Source: Istiophorus platypterus (taxonomy: Eukaryota; Chordata; Actinopteri; Istiophoriformes; Istiophoridae). From it: a stretch of 64,000 nt of DNA. A program made the translations under genes and the position numbers. The stretch lies in assembly GCA_016859345.1 (NCBI GenBank), contig CM029120.1, forward strand, positions 7,555,501-7,619,500. Direction: 5' to 3'. The notes below the pieces were generated by a model, which saw nothing but the letters and a program-made list of their open reading frames with translations, had not been told where the DNA came from and did not search any database. How positions within the stretch are numbered: position 1 is the first letter of the stretch; every line of letters starts with the position of its first letter. Shown piece by piece: positions 12,901 to 22,120 of this stretch.

Positions 12901-15900
12901 GAGTCCCAGCAAACATCCTCGCTCCTCTCCTCAAAAGGCAGCTTCATCCTCCAGAGTGTCTGCCGCTACGCCCAGTCGCCGTAAAGAGTACCTGCAGCAG
13001 CTCCGCCAAGAGGTGATAGATAGCACCAGGTAAGACAGGAAAAAATCAAAGCACAGTAGTCTCTTGAGTCCTAAATTTGACACACAAATGTTTTTAATTT
13101 TATTCGGGAAAAAAAGGTCTATAAAAACATTTTATGCTGAATTTGTACTGAATCCTCCATCTGACAGAATACCGAATCCTCCGAGACAAGAGGGCCAGTA
13201 TCCGTCTGATATTGAGCAGTTGTTGCGTGACTACGGCCGAGCCCGGGAAGAAGCCAGGACCGAGATTGCGAAGGCAAGGGAACGACTGCGAGAGAGGACC
13301 GAGCAGGAGAAGAGGAGGCTTCAGCAGCAGGCCCTGTCTCAGGAAGTAAAGGTTAGTTTGTGTGCCAGAGCAGTTAATGCAAACACGAATTATAATACGT
13401 TTATCAAGGGTTTATTGACTTGGATATTAAATAAGAAGGGTTAATAAAATACATTGAGAGTGGATTTTTAGGGACTTTAGGCTTAATTCGTGACATTGCA
13501 TTACTGCAAATAATTTCACTGCTATCTCCATCTGTGTCGGGCAGGATGACCTGAGGCATCGGACGAGAATTAGTAACAGCACCTTGTGCACAGGATCTAG
13601 CTTGAGTCTTTCCTCTGGACCCACATCAGGATACAACAGTGGAAACACTGTCCAGCTACAGCACAGCAACAGACCAGTTCTGACTGGACAGGTTGGCACA
13701 CTAATAATACATATTATGGTACTTTTGAAATACTTGAGAAAGTAAGAATTTATAGCAAAAAATCCAAGAATGGAAAAGGAATGTTTTGGATTAACTTTCT
13801 ACCGTGAATTGCTAAACCTTATGTTTTTTTCTTTCTTGTTTTTCCTGCTTCTTGTTCTTTTAAATGAGAAATGCAGAGGCCAGGTGTATTAATGTTATTG
13901 CTTTTGTTCAGACTACTGTGTGTCAGGATGAAGGGCTGAAGGTCAGGACACGTCCTCCAATATGTGGTCCTCAAAGTGTGAAGACACACAGGGTCTGGCT
14001 ATCTGCCCAGGGTAAGGACCGGACAGTGATTCGCAAAACCCAAACAGACGTGGGCAAAACAGTCATCTAAAGTATGCTCAAGTTTAATTTAACAATCATT
14101 GGAATCATTTTCAGATGTAGAAACATAGGAGTATATAATATACTATAAAATAAAGTTTAATATTCCGGGTAACTTTGAAAATATTTCCAAAAGTAATTTT
14201 GCCTCGGGCTTTCACTGGTATGTCACTTGATCCCGTTCTACATTCTCTGTATCTAAATCCCCTCCTGACATCCATGTGTCTCTTTAGATGTCCGCCTTGA
14301 ACCCTCCGTCACCGGCTTCGAGCCCCTCATGGCCTCATCTCCCTCACCCACCACTTGTGCGCGTCAACGCACCACCTCCTTTGGCTCCTCCTCTTCCATA
14401 TCCACAACCTATCAGGATATCACATCCAGTCTCCTTGGGCGAGCTCTAGCCGAGGTAACACTGACCCGAGTTCAGAGTTAACCTGAGAATAGCCGTGAAA
14501 GACCCGTCATTCGGCCGTGGCATTAAAGATTACCATTACTGACCGTTCATAGCGATTCTCCTTGTTTGTGATCTCTTCCTTCAGACATTTTTATCGGGGT
14601 TTTATAGTAATGTATTTTTTTCTCCACAGGTACGACTAGCTTGCGCCGGAGACTTGGGCAACCTGATGATGGACAAAGCCACGGCAGGCTGGAGGTTAGC
14701 TCACTATTCCTCCATCAGTCCTCCATATTGAAATCTGTCTTTTCAGCACATCCTCTTAGTCTCCTTAATTAATATGAGAATACACAAGTACAAAGTGAAA
14801 GCTTTACTTCCATCATTTCATTTGATAACATATCAAGTCGATGTTGTTTTAGGTACCAAGGTGAAGAGCGAGGTATCAAGGCTTACTATAAGCCCTCGTC
14901 CAGCCCGTCCGTCCACGGTTTCTTGGGGGCCGGGGAGCTTGACAGACCCCTGGAAGGTCCCTGGAGCATTATCTGCCAAATGTCCAAGAGCTACATGTAT
15001 AATCAGTCAGTTCGTTCTGTTTGGACACGACCACTAGATAACAGCACTCAGCTGGGTGAGTTAACATCTCTAATTGTCTATATTTTCCACTCGGTTTCCA
15101 TCAATTATCATAGTATGTATTAGTATTACCATAGTATACCATGGTATGTGGAACATAACATAAGATATGTAACTCAAGAACTATACTTAAGTGCAAAATT
15201 TAGGTACTTTTCTACCTTCATTCACTACTTCCATTTTTATGTCACACTATACTTATTCTTAATTACTTGTAGCTCTAAAAAATTAAGACTAAATGTTCAA
15301 AGCATACAAACATATTGAACATGTAATGCATTTCATGGATTAAACTAGCCTTTCATTTATATTTTAAATATAATTAAAATGGCCTCACTTGCTACTTAAG
15401 GCATTAATTGCAGTCAAATTCCATAATACATGTGACTGTAAATCATCTGCTCACCTGTGAAATTAGTAGTTTATGAGATAGTGATGAATACTGGTAATTT
15501 GCAAGGTGAGCCTCTGGGATGGAATTTTACTTTTGCAAACATATTTTTTCAAGAATGCAAATATAGAAAATATTCATACTTTTTTCCTTGCTGCAAATCT
15601 GTTTATATATTCCAAGACATGAATTGACACTACAGATGTTTTCACCTAATAATGCATCTGCAGCCATTAGCATCTTAAGCACGGTACAGCAAAGAGTGTC
15701 GTTCATTACTGATTGATAGATTCTATTGAAAGTCCAACTCCGTTTTCACACCTGCAGTACATAGGATTTAATACTGACATCATTGAGCCTCTCTTAATTC
15801 ATCTTCACTGCTCTGTTCAAATCCTTCCAACTTTCACCAGTCTGTTTTGTCTATTAGTTTCCACACACAGATGTAGAGATAGTAGTTCACCATATCATGT

Positions 15901-17450
15901 TATAAATGCAGGAAATCTTGCCTTTTTTGCGGATGTTGGAAGCGATGAGAAGGTTGCTTTCACCATTTTATGCAGTAAAGTTCTGTGCCATTGCCACAGT
16001 TCCTTTATATTTTATTTTCAGGTTTTTAATCAACCGTTTTTGACGCATTCTCCCTCTGCATTTCCGTTTAGTCTACATACTAACAGATCCGTCCACCTGC
16101 CACCTCAGCCAGCCGCGGGACTTCTGCTGCATCAGCACCGAGTCCAAACAGGTGAGCACAGCTGCAGAATCGCCTAGCGGGTCCTGATGATGACTGCTAG
16201 TTGCCCTTGTGTCAGGTCCGGTGAGCATTTGCAGCTTAACTCAACACAAAATCATGCCTTAGGTTGAAGGAGAAAACTACATAACTTTCATATGCGCGCC
16301 ATGATGCTGGGATCGGCGAGTGCTGTCTTTTGAAATTAAGACCAGTTTAACAGCAGACAGCGTGGCATGAAGTTTTTCGTTAAAAAAAAATGTAGAACAT
16401 GCTATTTAAATACTACTCATGCTCACAGAAACCAGACCAAGCATAAATAACACCGACCCAACGGCAGTGGGTGTGGAAGAAACCATGTCAGCTGTTGGTT
16501 ATCAGTTGGATGTCAGTGTACAGTTGCCTCTTGGCTAATCAAAAGGCCGTGCTGCCTGTATTATTGATGCCCCCCTCCTCCTCTTGCCTCAGGGTGGCCT
16601 GTGCGTGCTGGCAATGCAGTCAGTGTTCGAGGAGTCTCTGCCTCGTCCGAGCGTGGATGCTGTACGAGGAGAAATGATGCCCAGTTGTTGGGTCCTTCAG
16701 CCAATCAGACGTGGTGGAAAAGAAGTCACCAGAGTCATCTACCTGCTGCAGGTGAGATGTTGTTGGTATAAACCAACCGGCTGGCTCATGGACAGCAGAA
16801 GCTTCCCTCTGGCAGATGATAGTAGTCTGTGTGGATGTGGCAGTTATTCAGTATGAAAGCATGTGTGTGAAATGCTTTTGATGCAGCCTTTGGGGGGAAA
16901 AACAAAATTAATTGACCGCTTCTCTTAAGCCCCCAAAGTAAAAGCGTTCAAGTGCAGTGAAGGATTTAAATCCAGCTGGTATTACCTAGTAGTATCAGTT
17001 CAGACATTGACTTAGAATAAAAGCACATCGGAGTGCCCAGCAAGCACACTGTAGGCAACTGTCAACATTTTGCTCCACCATACATGGTGACTTTTAGGTG
17101 CGGGCTGCCTGATGTTAGTGAAACTGACTTGTTTGTAACAAAATTTTATGTAATGTGGTAGATTTCTGTTTCCGCTTTCGACCTCAGAGTTTATTGTTGG
17201 AGCATCTGAACCCCCGTGTGTGATATGTTTACTTCCACCTTTGATCCGTATTCATCTGTACAAAATATAGTCGGCGGCTGATGCTGTATCTGAGCGATGT
17301 TGGTCTTGGCTGTATTGTTTCTTACTTAGCCTTTCTCATCTCCTTAAGGTGGACCTTGGAACTCCATCTTTTCCTGCTCGACTCCTGAACACCGTGGCCA
17401 GAAGACAGGCAGCTGTCATCGCGGATCTTGACATTTTCCTTGCTTCGTAA
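798..17450 (+). CDS. stard9: STARD9-like kinesin (KIF16A), 3' portion, 18 exons joined
   Basis: This is the C-terminal 3174 codons of a STARD9/KIF16A-type kinesin. In mammals this microtubule plus-end motor localises to centrioles and stabilises pericentriolar material in mitosis (family knowledge). The ATPase motor lies upstream of the window. Numbering residues from 798, I see the pre-FHA segment and FHA domain (about 1-150), a coiled coil (170-390), a 2312-codon serine-rich, probably disordered region from a single exon (393-2704), a conserved Arg/Glu-rich coiled coil (2640-2840), and a START domain (2973-3174) ending at TAA 17448-17450. All 18 exons have GT/AG borders and compatible phases, and the sum is divisible by three. 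STARD9 is preferred over its relative KIF16B because the latter ends in a PX domain rather than START. Mammalian STARD9 is about 4700 residues, so the central region here looks shorter. Confidence 0.92.
978..1974 (+). other. stard9 intron 1
   Basis: A 997-bp intron with no exon-like or repeat structure that I can support. Confidence 0.6.
1975..2026 (+). CDS. stard9: stard9 in-window exon 2 (FHA strand)
   Basis: A 52-bp exon coding EGVTHIGPRDQFEEPQI, the FHA segment with the Gly-x-x motif typical of the phosphothreonine-binding fold. It lies between a ttgcag acceptor and a gtatta donor and exits in phase 1. Confidence 0.85.
2027..2455 (+). other. stard9 intron 2 with A20 tract
   Basis: Contains a run of 20 adenines at 2398-2417 just before the acceptor pyrimidine tract. 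Otherwise featureless. Confidence 0.6.
2456..2581 (+). CDS. stard9: stard9 in-window exon 3 (FHA core)
   Basis: A 126-bp exon coding VLQGSASCEIENRGG and then VTLRPLPGC, ending in RLAQ. The pattern of a Cys/His-containing loop, then VVTLRP, then a bound-residue turn follows the KIF16/STARD9 FHA core. Acceptor is tttctag, donor gtcagc, exit phase 1. Confidence 0.87.
2582..3293 (+). other. stard9 intron 3
   Basis: A 712-bp intron, AT-rich, with no recognisable element. Confidence 0.55.
3294..3376 (+). CDS. stard9: stard9 in-window exon 4 (end of FHA)
   Basis: Codes GMVITLGGVHKFRFNHP and AEAAVLRERRR. The FRFNHPAEA block is diagnostic of the C-terminal FHA strand in KIF16B and STARD9. Exit phase 0. 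Confidence 0.9.
3573..3634 (+). CDS. stard9: stard9 in-window exon 5 (linker)
   Basis: A 62-bp exon after a tctcag acceptor, coding a short linker (ASEGGMTCTYIDLCPLTPD) with no domain signature. Phases fit both neighbours (in 0, out 2). Confidence 0.75.
3635..4128 (+). other. stard9 intron 5
   Basis: A 494-bp intron. Nothing beyond splice signals seen. Confidence 0.55.
4129..4322 (+). CDS. stard9: stard9 in-window exon 6 (coiled coil)
   Basis: A 194-bp exon rich in Glu, Gln and Arg (VEEQQRYVESLRQEIQ, then RRAERELEREQAHLRQQ). This is a clear heptad-type coiled coil following the FHA domain. Exit phase 1 at gtaagt. Confidence 0.88.
4546..5026 (+). CDS. stard9: stard9 in-window exon 7 (coiled coil, SRRHSFS segment)
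   Basis: A 481-bp exon. It carries a GVQTD motif near 4614-4628 (a possible LC8 site), a basic coiled coil (IRRKRLHYQLERIARKRHL), and a RSFVSRRHSFSADLL segment that offers basophilic phosphorylation sites. Exit phase 2 matches the giant exon. Confidence 0.9.
5198..12133 (+). CDS. stard9: stard9 giant exon 8 (6936 bp, Ser-rich central region)
   Basis: A single uninterrupted reading frame of 2312 codons between a tcaacag acceptor and a gtaagg donor that overlaps an in-frame TAA. A very large central exon is characteristic of STARD9. The product is rich in Ser, Thr, Asp and Asn and has no fold I recognise. Features I see are a basic patch with CKCAIKTAVSCEEL (5839-5880), SDCESLFSLDSLSSAYA (6025-6075), a polyserine run from AGC repeats (6643-6668), an acidic SSDEDEEDD stretch (9344-9373), two LC8-type TQT motifs plus a GIQTD motif (10182-10202 and 10512-10559), and a C-terminal coiled coil with REIERLRQEREQV (11920-11960). 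The exon appears intact, with no frameshift. Confidence 0.93.
6643..6668 (+). repeat. AGC trinucleotide run coding polyserine in stard9
   Basis: Imperfect AGC repeats inside the giant exon give nine consecutive serines. This is a likely length-variable site. Confidence 0.8.
12134..12825 (+). other. stard9 intron 8
   Basis: A 692-bp intron. Its first bases put TAA in frame with the giant exon, so retention would truncate the protein at once. No repeat recognised. Confidence 0.6.
12826..13029 (+). CDS. stard9: stard9 exon 9 (coiled coil)
   Basis: A 204-bp exon coding HRRSIEGLRQEREERLQTY, then RARSLSPSKHPRSSP and KEYLQQLRQEV. The SLSPSK and EYLQQLR blocks resemble the C-terminal conserved region of STARD9. 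Phase 2 in and 2 out. Confidence 0.88.
13168..13351 (+). CDS. stard9: stard9 exon 10 (coiled coil)
   Basis: Codes YPSDIEQLLRDYGRAREEA followed by KARERLRERTEQEKRRLQQQ, a strong coiled coil. The donor is taken at AAG|gttagt. An alternative in-frame donor GAA|gtaaag six bases earlier (end 13345) would drop two residues. Confidence 0.85.
13545..13691 (+). CDS. stard9: stard9 exon 11
   Basis: A 49-codon exon after a gggcag acceptor, coding a Ser/Thr/Asn-rich linker (STLCTGSSLSLSSGPTSG). The donor CAG|gttggc is weak, but it is the only one that keeps phase with the next exon. Confidence 0.72.
13912..14011 (+). CDS. stard9: stard9 exon 12
   Basis: A 100-bp exon after a ttgttcag acceptor, coding TTVCQDEGLKVRTRPP and ending VWLSAQ. 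The donor is G|gtaagg. The frame stays open past the donor for 19 more codons to TAA at 14068-14070 (see findings). Confidence 0.78.
14012..14070 (+). other. In-frame read-through extension of stard9 exon 12 (possible alternative C-terminus)
   Basis: If the donor at 14012 is not used, translation continues through KDRTVIRKTQTDVGKTVI and stops. This tail holds a consensus-like LC8 motif (RKTQT), and an AATAAA follows 79 bases after the stop. Such a product would lack the START domain. There is no transcript evidence. Confidence 0.35.
14149..14154 (+). terminator. Candidate intronic polyadenylation signal (AATAAA)
   Basis: A perfect AATAAA in stard9 intron 12, followed by T-rich sequence. It may end a short START-less transcript, or it may be chance in AT-rich DNA. 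Confidence 0.3.
14288..14454 (+). CDS. stard9: stard9 exon 13
   Basis: A 167-bp exon after a ctctttag acceptor, coding VRLEPSVTGFEPLMASSP and ending DITSSLLGRALAE, a helix that leads into the START domain. Phase 1 in, 0 out. Confidence 0.85.
14630..14694 (+). CDS. stard9: stard9 exon 14 (START domain start)
   Basis: A 65-bp exon coding VRLACAGDLGNLMMDKATAG followed by WR. This is the first helix of the START lipid-transfer fold. Donor is AG|gttagc. Confidence 0.87.
14853..15055 (+). CDS. stard9: stard9 exon 15 (START core)
   Basis: Codes YQGEERGIKAYYKPSSSP, then FLGAGELDRPLEGPWSII and YNQSVRSVWTRPLDNST. The order (beta strands around GxKxYYK, then GxG.L..PLE..W, then W...LD) is the START signature. 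Confidence 0.92.
15056..16071 (+). other. stard9 intron 15, with probable repeat remnant
   Basis: A 1016-bp intron. Sequence at about 15170-15310 (ACTCAAGAACTATACTTAAG and following) looks like a decayed copy of the TACTCAAGTA element found elsewhere in the window. Confidence 0.45.
16072..16151 (+). CDS. stard9: stard9 exon 16 (START core)
   Basis: An 80-bp exon coding YILTDPSTCHLSQPRDFC and CISTESKQ. The RDFC block is the conserved START strand (RDFV/C in the family). Phase 1 in, 0 out. Confidence 0.9.
16152..16592 (+). other. stard9 intron 16
   Basis: A 441-bp intron, no element recognised. Confidence 0.55.
16593..16751 (+). CDS. stard9: stard9 exon 17 (START core)
   Basis: A 53-codon exon coding GGLCVLAMQSVFEESLPRP, a CWVLQPIRRGGKEVTRVIY stretch and LLQ. 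It corresponds to the central START sheet before the C-terminal helix. Confidence 0.9.
16752..17348 (+). other. stard9 intron 17
   Basis: A 597-bp intron, no element recognised. Confidence 0.55.
17349..17450 (+). CDS. stard9: stard9 exon 18 (START C-terminal helix, stop)
   Basis: Codes VDLGTPSFPARLLNTVARRQ, then AAVIADLDIFLAS, then TAA. This is the long C-terminal helix that caps the START lipid pocket, and the protein ends at the domain as in STARD9. Confidence 0.92.
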   Translation: MDLGTPSFPARLLNTVARRQAAVIADLDIFLAS

Positions 17451-19725
17451 ATACCCCAGACACATGAGGACACATTAGCAGTGAGCACTTAGACTGAATT
17501 CTCCCCGGCACGGAGTTAGTCTGTTTTTTGAATTTGCACTTGAAATTTACTTACTTGACTTTTTTATATTTCAAGAGCACTGTTATATACTGATTCCCAG
17601 TTACAAGGTTGAAGCAGCTTTTTTTGTATGAAGGTATTTTTTATAATATTTTGAAATAGTATTTTTATTTTTGTACATGAATGCTTTTAACAATCATAAT
17701 CCTGTTTTACCAAAGATTGATTAGACATCTAAGGAAATGATTTTGCATGACACATTTAGTGTATTGAATTTAGGTTAAGACAGATTCATTGATTCATCGA
17801 TTGGATTCAGTTGATGAAACCACTTCATAATTCTGTTATGACTTGATGAGCATGAGCCATTTAGCTTCCCTAATGCCTGCTAGAAAAATGGTTGCTTTTC
17901 ATTCCTACTACACTGTGACTTGGACAGTCAACCTCTGTTAAAGTCAAGGTCAACATCACAATTCAAGAGAACTTTTAAAGTTAATTTTAAGAGTTTGCCG
18001 ACGGATAATTGTGATGTTTTGACGTGTATTCACTACACTAATCTTCCCCAAGTGTGTACTTTCTATCTATCTAATGACGGATAGACGCAGCCAGACTTGT
18101 AGTTACAAGGACATGCCAGTACACCTGAGATTAAAACCATATACAGAAGGCAGCATCACTCTGTACCAGATCTGGGGTCAAGCAGTTTTTGTAATTAAAG
18201 GTTGAGGCATTTGTCAGATATGAAAGCACACACATTGAGATATATATACAAGGGGGACAATCAGTTGAATTTCTTTTTTAATTTTTTTTAATTAAAAAAG
18301 TAACACCTGAATTGTCCTGACAGATTGATCCAAGTCGAAATGAAGGAAATATTTGAAAATGTTGTTCAGCCCTACAGTGCTTATTTCCCCCAGGCATGTA
18401 TATTTAAACCACTCAGTGACCTTAATTCTGCTGAAAATAAACCTGAAATGTCTTTTAATAGTTTTTCAGCAATACGTAAAAGGGACTTTACAAAACTTAT
18501 TAGGGCAGAGAGGGGGTTAGAAAAGGGGCAGGGTATATTTAATTGAATTTTGCCTGAAGGTGGACAAGTCCCTGTAGTCTTATTTTTTTTGGAGAGCGCA
18601 GTGGAGGGTCTTTAATATTTTTCGTCTTAATTTAATATCTTACTTTAGCCTCCTTTTATGGCCAATGGCTATGTAATACCTCAATAAGTTTCGTACAGTC
18701 CCTGATCTATGTACTGGATAGTAAGCTGGTGTATTGAGAGAATGCGAGGAAATATTAATTTAGTCTTAGAACGTTATTTGTAACGTATATGTTAATCATA
18801 TGAACACTGCAAATTTTATCCACTTTGCAGCTCTCTCTCTCTCTCTCTGCAGAAAATCTTATCTAAAACAGTTTAGTAGCAAAACAGCGAGAGGATGAGT
18901 TGGAAAGTTGGGATTTAATAAGTCATGGGGCAAGTAGGCGGATCAGCTTTAAACCAAAGGACACAGGTGTTGGCAAACATCTGGCATGCTGGAGTGTCCT
19001 TGAGCAAGATACTGAAGTCACACAGACATGAAGCTCTGTATCTGACCGAAAGCTCTGACCTCCTTTTGTTTTTTTTTTTTTTTGGTTGGTAGTACATGGT
19101 ACCCCAGATCTGCATAAGCTGAGTTTTAAGGGCTTTGCCTCACCCGTCGGTCGTATTTATTTTGATCCTCCTGCCTTTCTGTTTTAAGAGCTGTTGAATG
19201 TGTTTTATTATTGTCTTCGATGAGCAAGGCCTTGTGCTGTTTTCGCAGCTGCTTGCACAAAACTGTTTATGCATTTATCAATGCTACATATTAAAATGTT
19301 ATTTTGTTTTCGTTTGTACAGTGTTGAAACTATGCAGAAGCTGACCAGAGGCAGTCAAAAACTGGGTCAGCTGTAGCCAGATATGAAGCCATATTATTTA
19401 CAGTAGTTGAAGGTTCAGGACTGTTTCGGGGCTGGGTTTGTGACTAAAGACGTTCCCGGGGGAACCAAAGAGAAAGAGACAAAAAAATACTTAGGATGGA
19501 ATGAAGGAACGCAAAGACAACTTTTGTACTGATTTTTTTTTTGTATGTATCCATATGTTTTCAAGTGCCCAATTCATTTTGTAAAAAACAGTTATTTATG
19601 TTTTGACATTGTGTTGTAAATGTATTTTATTGTAAAAACCCTGCGTCCTGTTTCTAATAAGATGTTATCTGGCTAATGTGTTTGGCCATTTTTTTTTTAA
19701 ATAAATATAATACAGTTTTTTAAGT
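17451..19725 (+). other. stard9 3' untranslated region
   Basis: About 2.3 kb of AT-rich sequence after the stop. It contains an AATAAA at 18436-18441, a (CT)9 run at 18831-18848, and a fragment of a fish dispersed repeat around 18960-19090 (CCTTGAGCAAGATAC). The extent is inferred from the strong AATAAA at 19700. Confidence 0.6.
19700..19705 (+). terminator. stard9 main polyadenylation signal (AATAAA)
   Basis: A perfect AATAAA preceded by a T run and followed by TTTTTTAAG and T-rich sequence. It is the best candidate for the transcript end before the CpG island. Confidence 0.6.
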
Positions 19726-20529
19726 GACCTTTTTTTTAACCTGTTTATGTTAAGCTTGTTGCTGCACTTATCACCAGGTGTCAACAGCTGATAAAAATCT
19801 TTAATCATCTGCAGGAGCCAGTGTTGTACTGCAAGTCTTGGTCTGACTGAGTATCAAACTTTAGCATCAATATGGATCCGAACAGGTCCAGATGTGTCAA
19901 ACACCCAAGTAGCAGAAATTGCTATTTGGTTTTATAGTTTACTGTCTCTTGTTTTAGACATTTTGCAATTTTAATAATAATTTTCCATTTTCAGAGTGTT
20001 TCAGTCAAGCAAAGTTTAAATAATCAGAGTTTAGGATGTTTGGCTTTATTTTTTTGTAAAATGCAAAAAAAAAATAAAAAAAAATAAAAAAATTGTGTAG
20101 AGGGATATTTAATTTCCCTCAAAGTAAGTATCTCTATGGTTTTACCATTAAAAATCAGTCATTGTATCAGCACTACTATCGGACTTTAAACAACATTTCG
20201 TTTCAGTCGGTTTAGACTTAATAAGGAATATAACCGTCCCATTATGTCACTTCTTTTTAACTTTTAAAACAACTTTGAACCGACATGGATTCAGTCAGAA
20301 AAGAGATAAAAAGAAATTTAACTGTGAAGTGGCACAATGTAGTGCCTGATATTGTAAAACATGGAATGCGGTGATGTAAACGAATCTGTTTCCAAGTCAA
20401 ATTATGTTTGACAGAAGATTTTCTTTGAGTCAAGTGTTATATTTATTAAAAAAATATATATATATCTCCAAAGGACTGTATTACAATGTGTAATGTATAG
20501 ACAGTGTAACACATGTTTGTTCCTGTAAA
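19726..20529. other. Intergenic AT-rich spacer
   Basis: Lies between the stard9 poly(A) site and the CpG-rich block. It has A-rich runs at 20067-20092 and a short TA run near 20455-20465. No gene seen. Confidence 0.55.
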
Positions 20530-21520
20530 CGCTCACATCTGGCAGGTGTTTTCTCTCCGGCCGTGACCGACGGCCTTCGCCTCGGCACCGCGCGGACTCG
20601 GGACATGTCCAGGGCGCACGGAGGCCGCGACGTTTCTCAAAAGGGATTCGGGGGCGTGCGGGCCGGCGGGCGGGCGTGCGGGCGGTTGTGTGCGTGAGAT
20701 TAGAGCCCCCGGCGGGGCGGGGTGGAGCGGAGCCTGCTTGGAGAGGGGGCGGGGGGGGGGGGGGGGTTGTGGGGTTGGGGTTGGGGAGATCAGAAGCGGC
20801 CCCTGCCATTTAGAGTCACCAGCGCCGGTCAGGAATGTGCGTCCTTTGCGCGCACGGATCGCGTACTGGATGCGCCCACTTTATTTTTAACCCGGCGGGG
20901 TGGGTCAGTCGCTGGCTTTCGGGAATGAGCGTGGAGCTCCCTCGTCCCCCCCCGCGCGGCACCGTGCCCCTCTCTCTCTCTCTCTCGCGCCGCGGACGCC
21001 TCCGCCCGCTCTGACCGGGACCGACGCCGCTTCAATGGGATTGTAATTGCTTTATTGGCCGGGACGAGGCTCAACGTAAACACTTTCGGGACGATACGAC
21101 ATCCAGAGGCAAGTAGGTGTAAATCGAAGCCGGGGTGGGATTATTGATCTCGGGGCCAACAACGGCCGCTGTCACCGTCCACCGGCCGGTGCCCGGGGTT
21201 GTTTGCACCGCTTTTGTTTTGCCGTTGTTCGCAGGCGAAGTTTTCCTCCGATACACCTGTTGGACGGCGGCGCCAAGTTAAAGTACATGACGTCGACGTG
21301 AGGGTTTTTTCGGGGGGGGGGTATTTAAATGAATCTGCCCCGTTACCTGAATCAACCACCCGGTTTGTTTTCCATCAAGCGACACTTTTGCAAATCTCCC
21401 CGAGTTATCGCTTCGTTATCTCCCCGCGTTAGGCCGCACGGAGGCGCGTCGGCCAAACCGCGCACGGTGACGCCGCCGCGCTTGTTTGCTTGCGGGAAAA
21501 GTGCGCTCCCCCGAAAGTTG
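20530..21520 (+). promoter_or_regulatory. CpG-rich block, candidate main sptb promoter / untranslated first exon
   Basis: Dense CpG over about 1 kb in an otherwise AT-rich region. It includes GC boxes, a near-CRE (TGACGTCG at 21288-21295) and a long G tract. It sits 0.8 kb after the stard9 poly(A) signal and 7-8 kb before the first spectrin coding exon, which begins with an acceptor and so needs an upstream non-coding exon. GTCGAC|gtgagg at about 21299 is one possible donor. The assignment is an inference; no start site can be fixed. Confidence 0.5.
20743..20787 (+). repeat. G-tract with G-quadruplex potential
   Basis: A G5 run, a longer run of about 16 G, and then three GGGG groups separated by T/TT in the CpG-rich block. 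It fits an intramolecular G-quadruplex pattern. Confidence 0.65.
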
Positions 21521-21534
21521 GTGGAGGAATTGTT

Positions 21535-22110
21535 TAGATTATTATTAGAAAAACTGAACTTAAAGTGGCAAAGGTGCGATAAAAGAAAATACTCAATTAC
21601 GGCTAAAAGTACTGCTTTGCATTAAACGCATTTTAACCAAACTGTATTTACAATCTTAAGGTAAAGGTACCAAAAAATTCTGATAAATGGCCACTGTGAG
21701 TGTTAAACTAATATTTATTATATTTTTCTATTATTATCACTGATGTCTTAATGTGTAAATAACATCTTTATTGTAGCTGGTGAGGGTGGAGCTATGTTTA
21801 ATCACTATACACTTAAGGGATTGTTTATTATATTAAAAATACATCATGATTTATCATACCATCATATGTTTTGTATGTAAAAATCTTAATCTGCGAAGAA
21901 GCAAGAAAGTAAAGCTGCCAAATAAATGTTGAGTAAAAAATGAAAATAAATAAAGTATTTAGGCTATTTACTTTTATTTCTCCCTTAAATTCACTGGAGT
22001 TCAAGGAATGGAGTGGAAATACTCAAGTAAATACTCAAGTAAAGTAACCTAAATTTGTTCATAGCTACAGTACTGGAGTACACACACTTAGTTACATTCC
22101 ACTACTGATG
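21535..22110. repeat. TACTCAAGTA-type dispersed repeat, near full length
   Basis: Has the order typical of an abundant fish element: a GTAAAAGTAC-like start, GCTGGTGAGGGTGGAGCTA, CATCATATGTTTTGTATGT, AAATCTTAATCTGCGAAG, AATACTCAAGTAAAGTA, and GTTACATTCCACTACTG at the end. Similar copies occur near 25005, 26340, 41070 and 43990. Family recognition is from memory; the class is not assigned. Confidence 0.6.
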
Positions 22111-22120
22111 TATATCCGTC

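Noticed and set aside
14050..14051. Alternative donor (GAC|gtgggc) inside the stard9 exon 12 extension
   Set aside because: It would join exon 13 in the wrong phase and hit a stop within that exon, so the donor at 14012 is kept for the full-length form.
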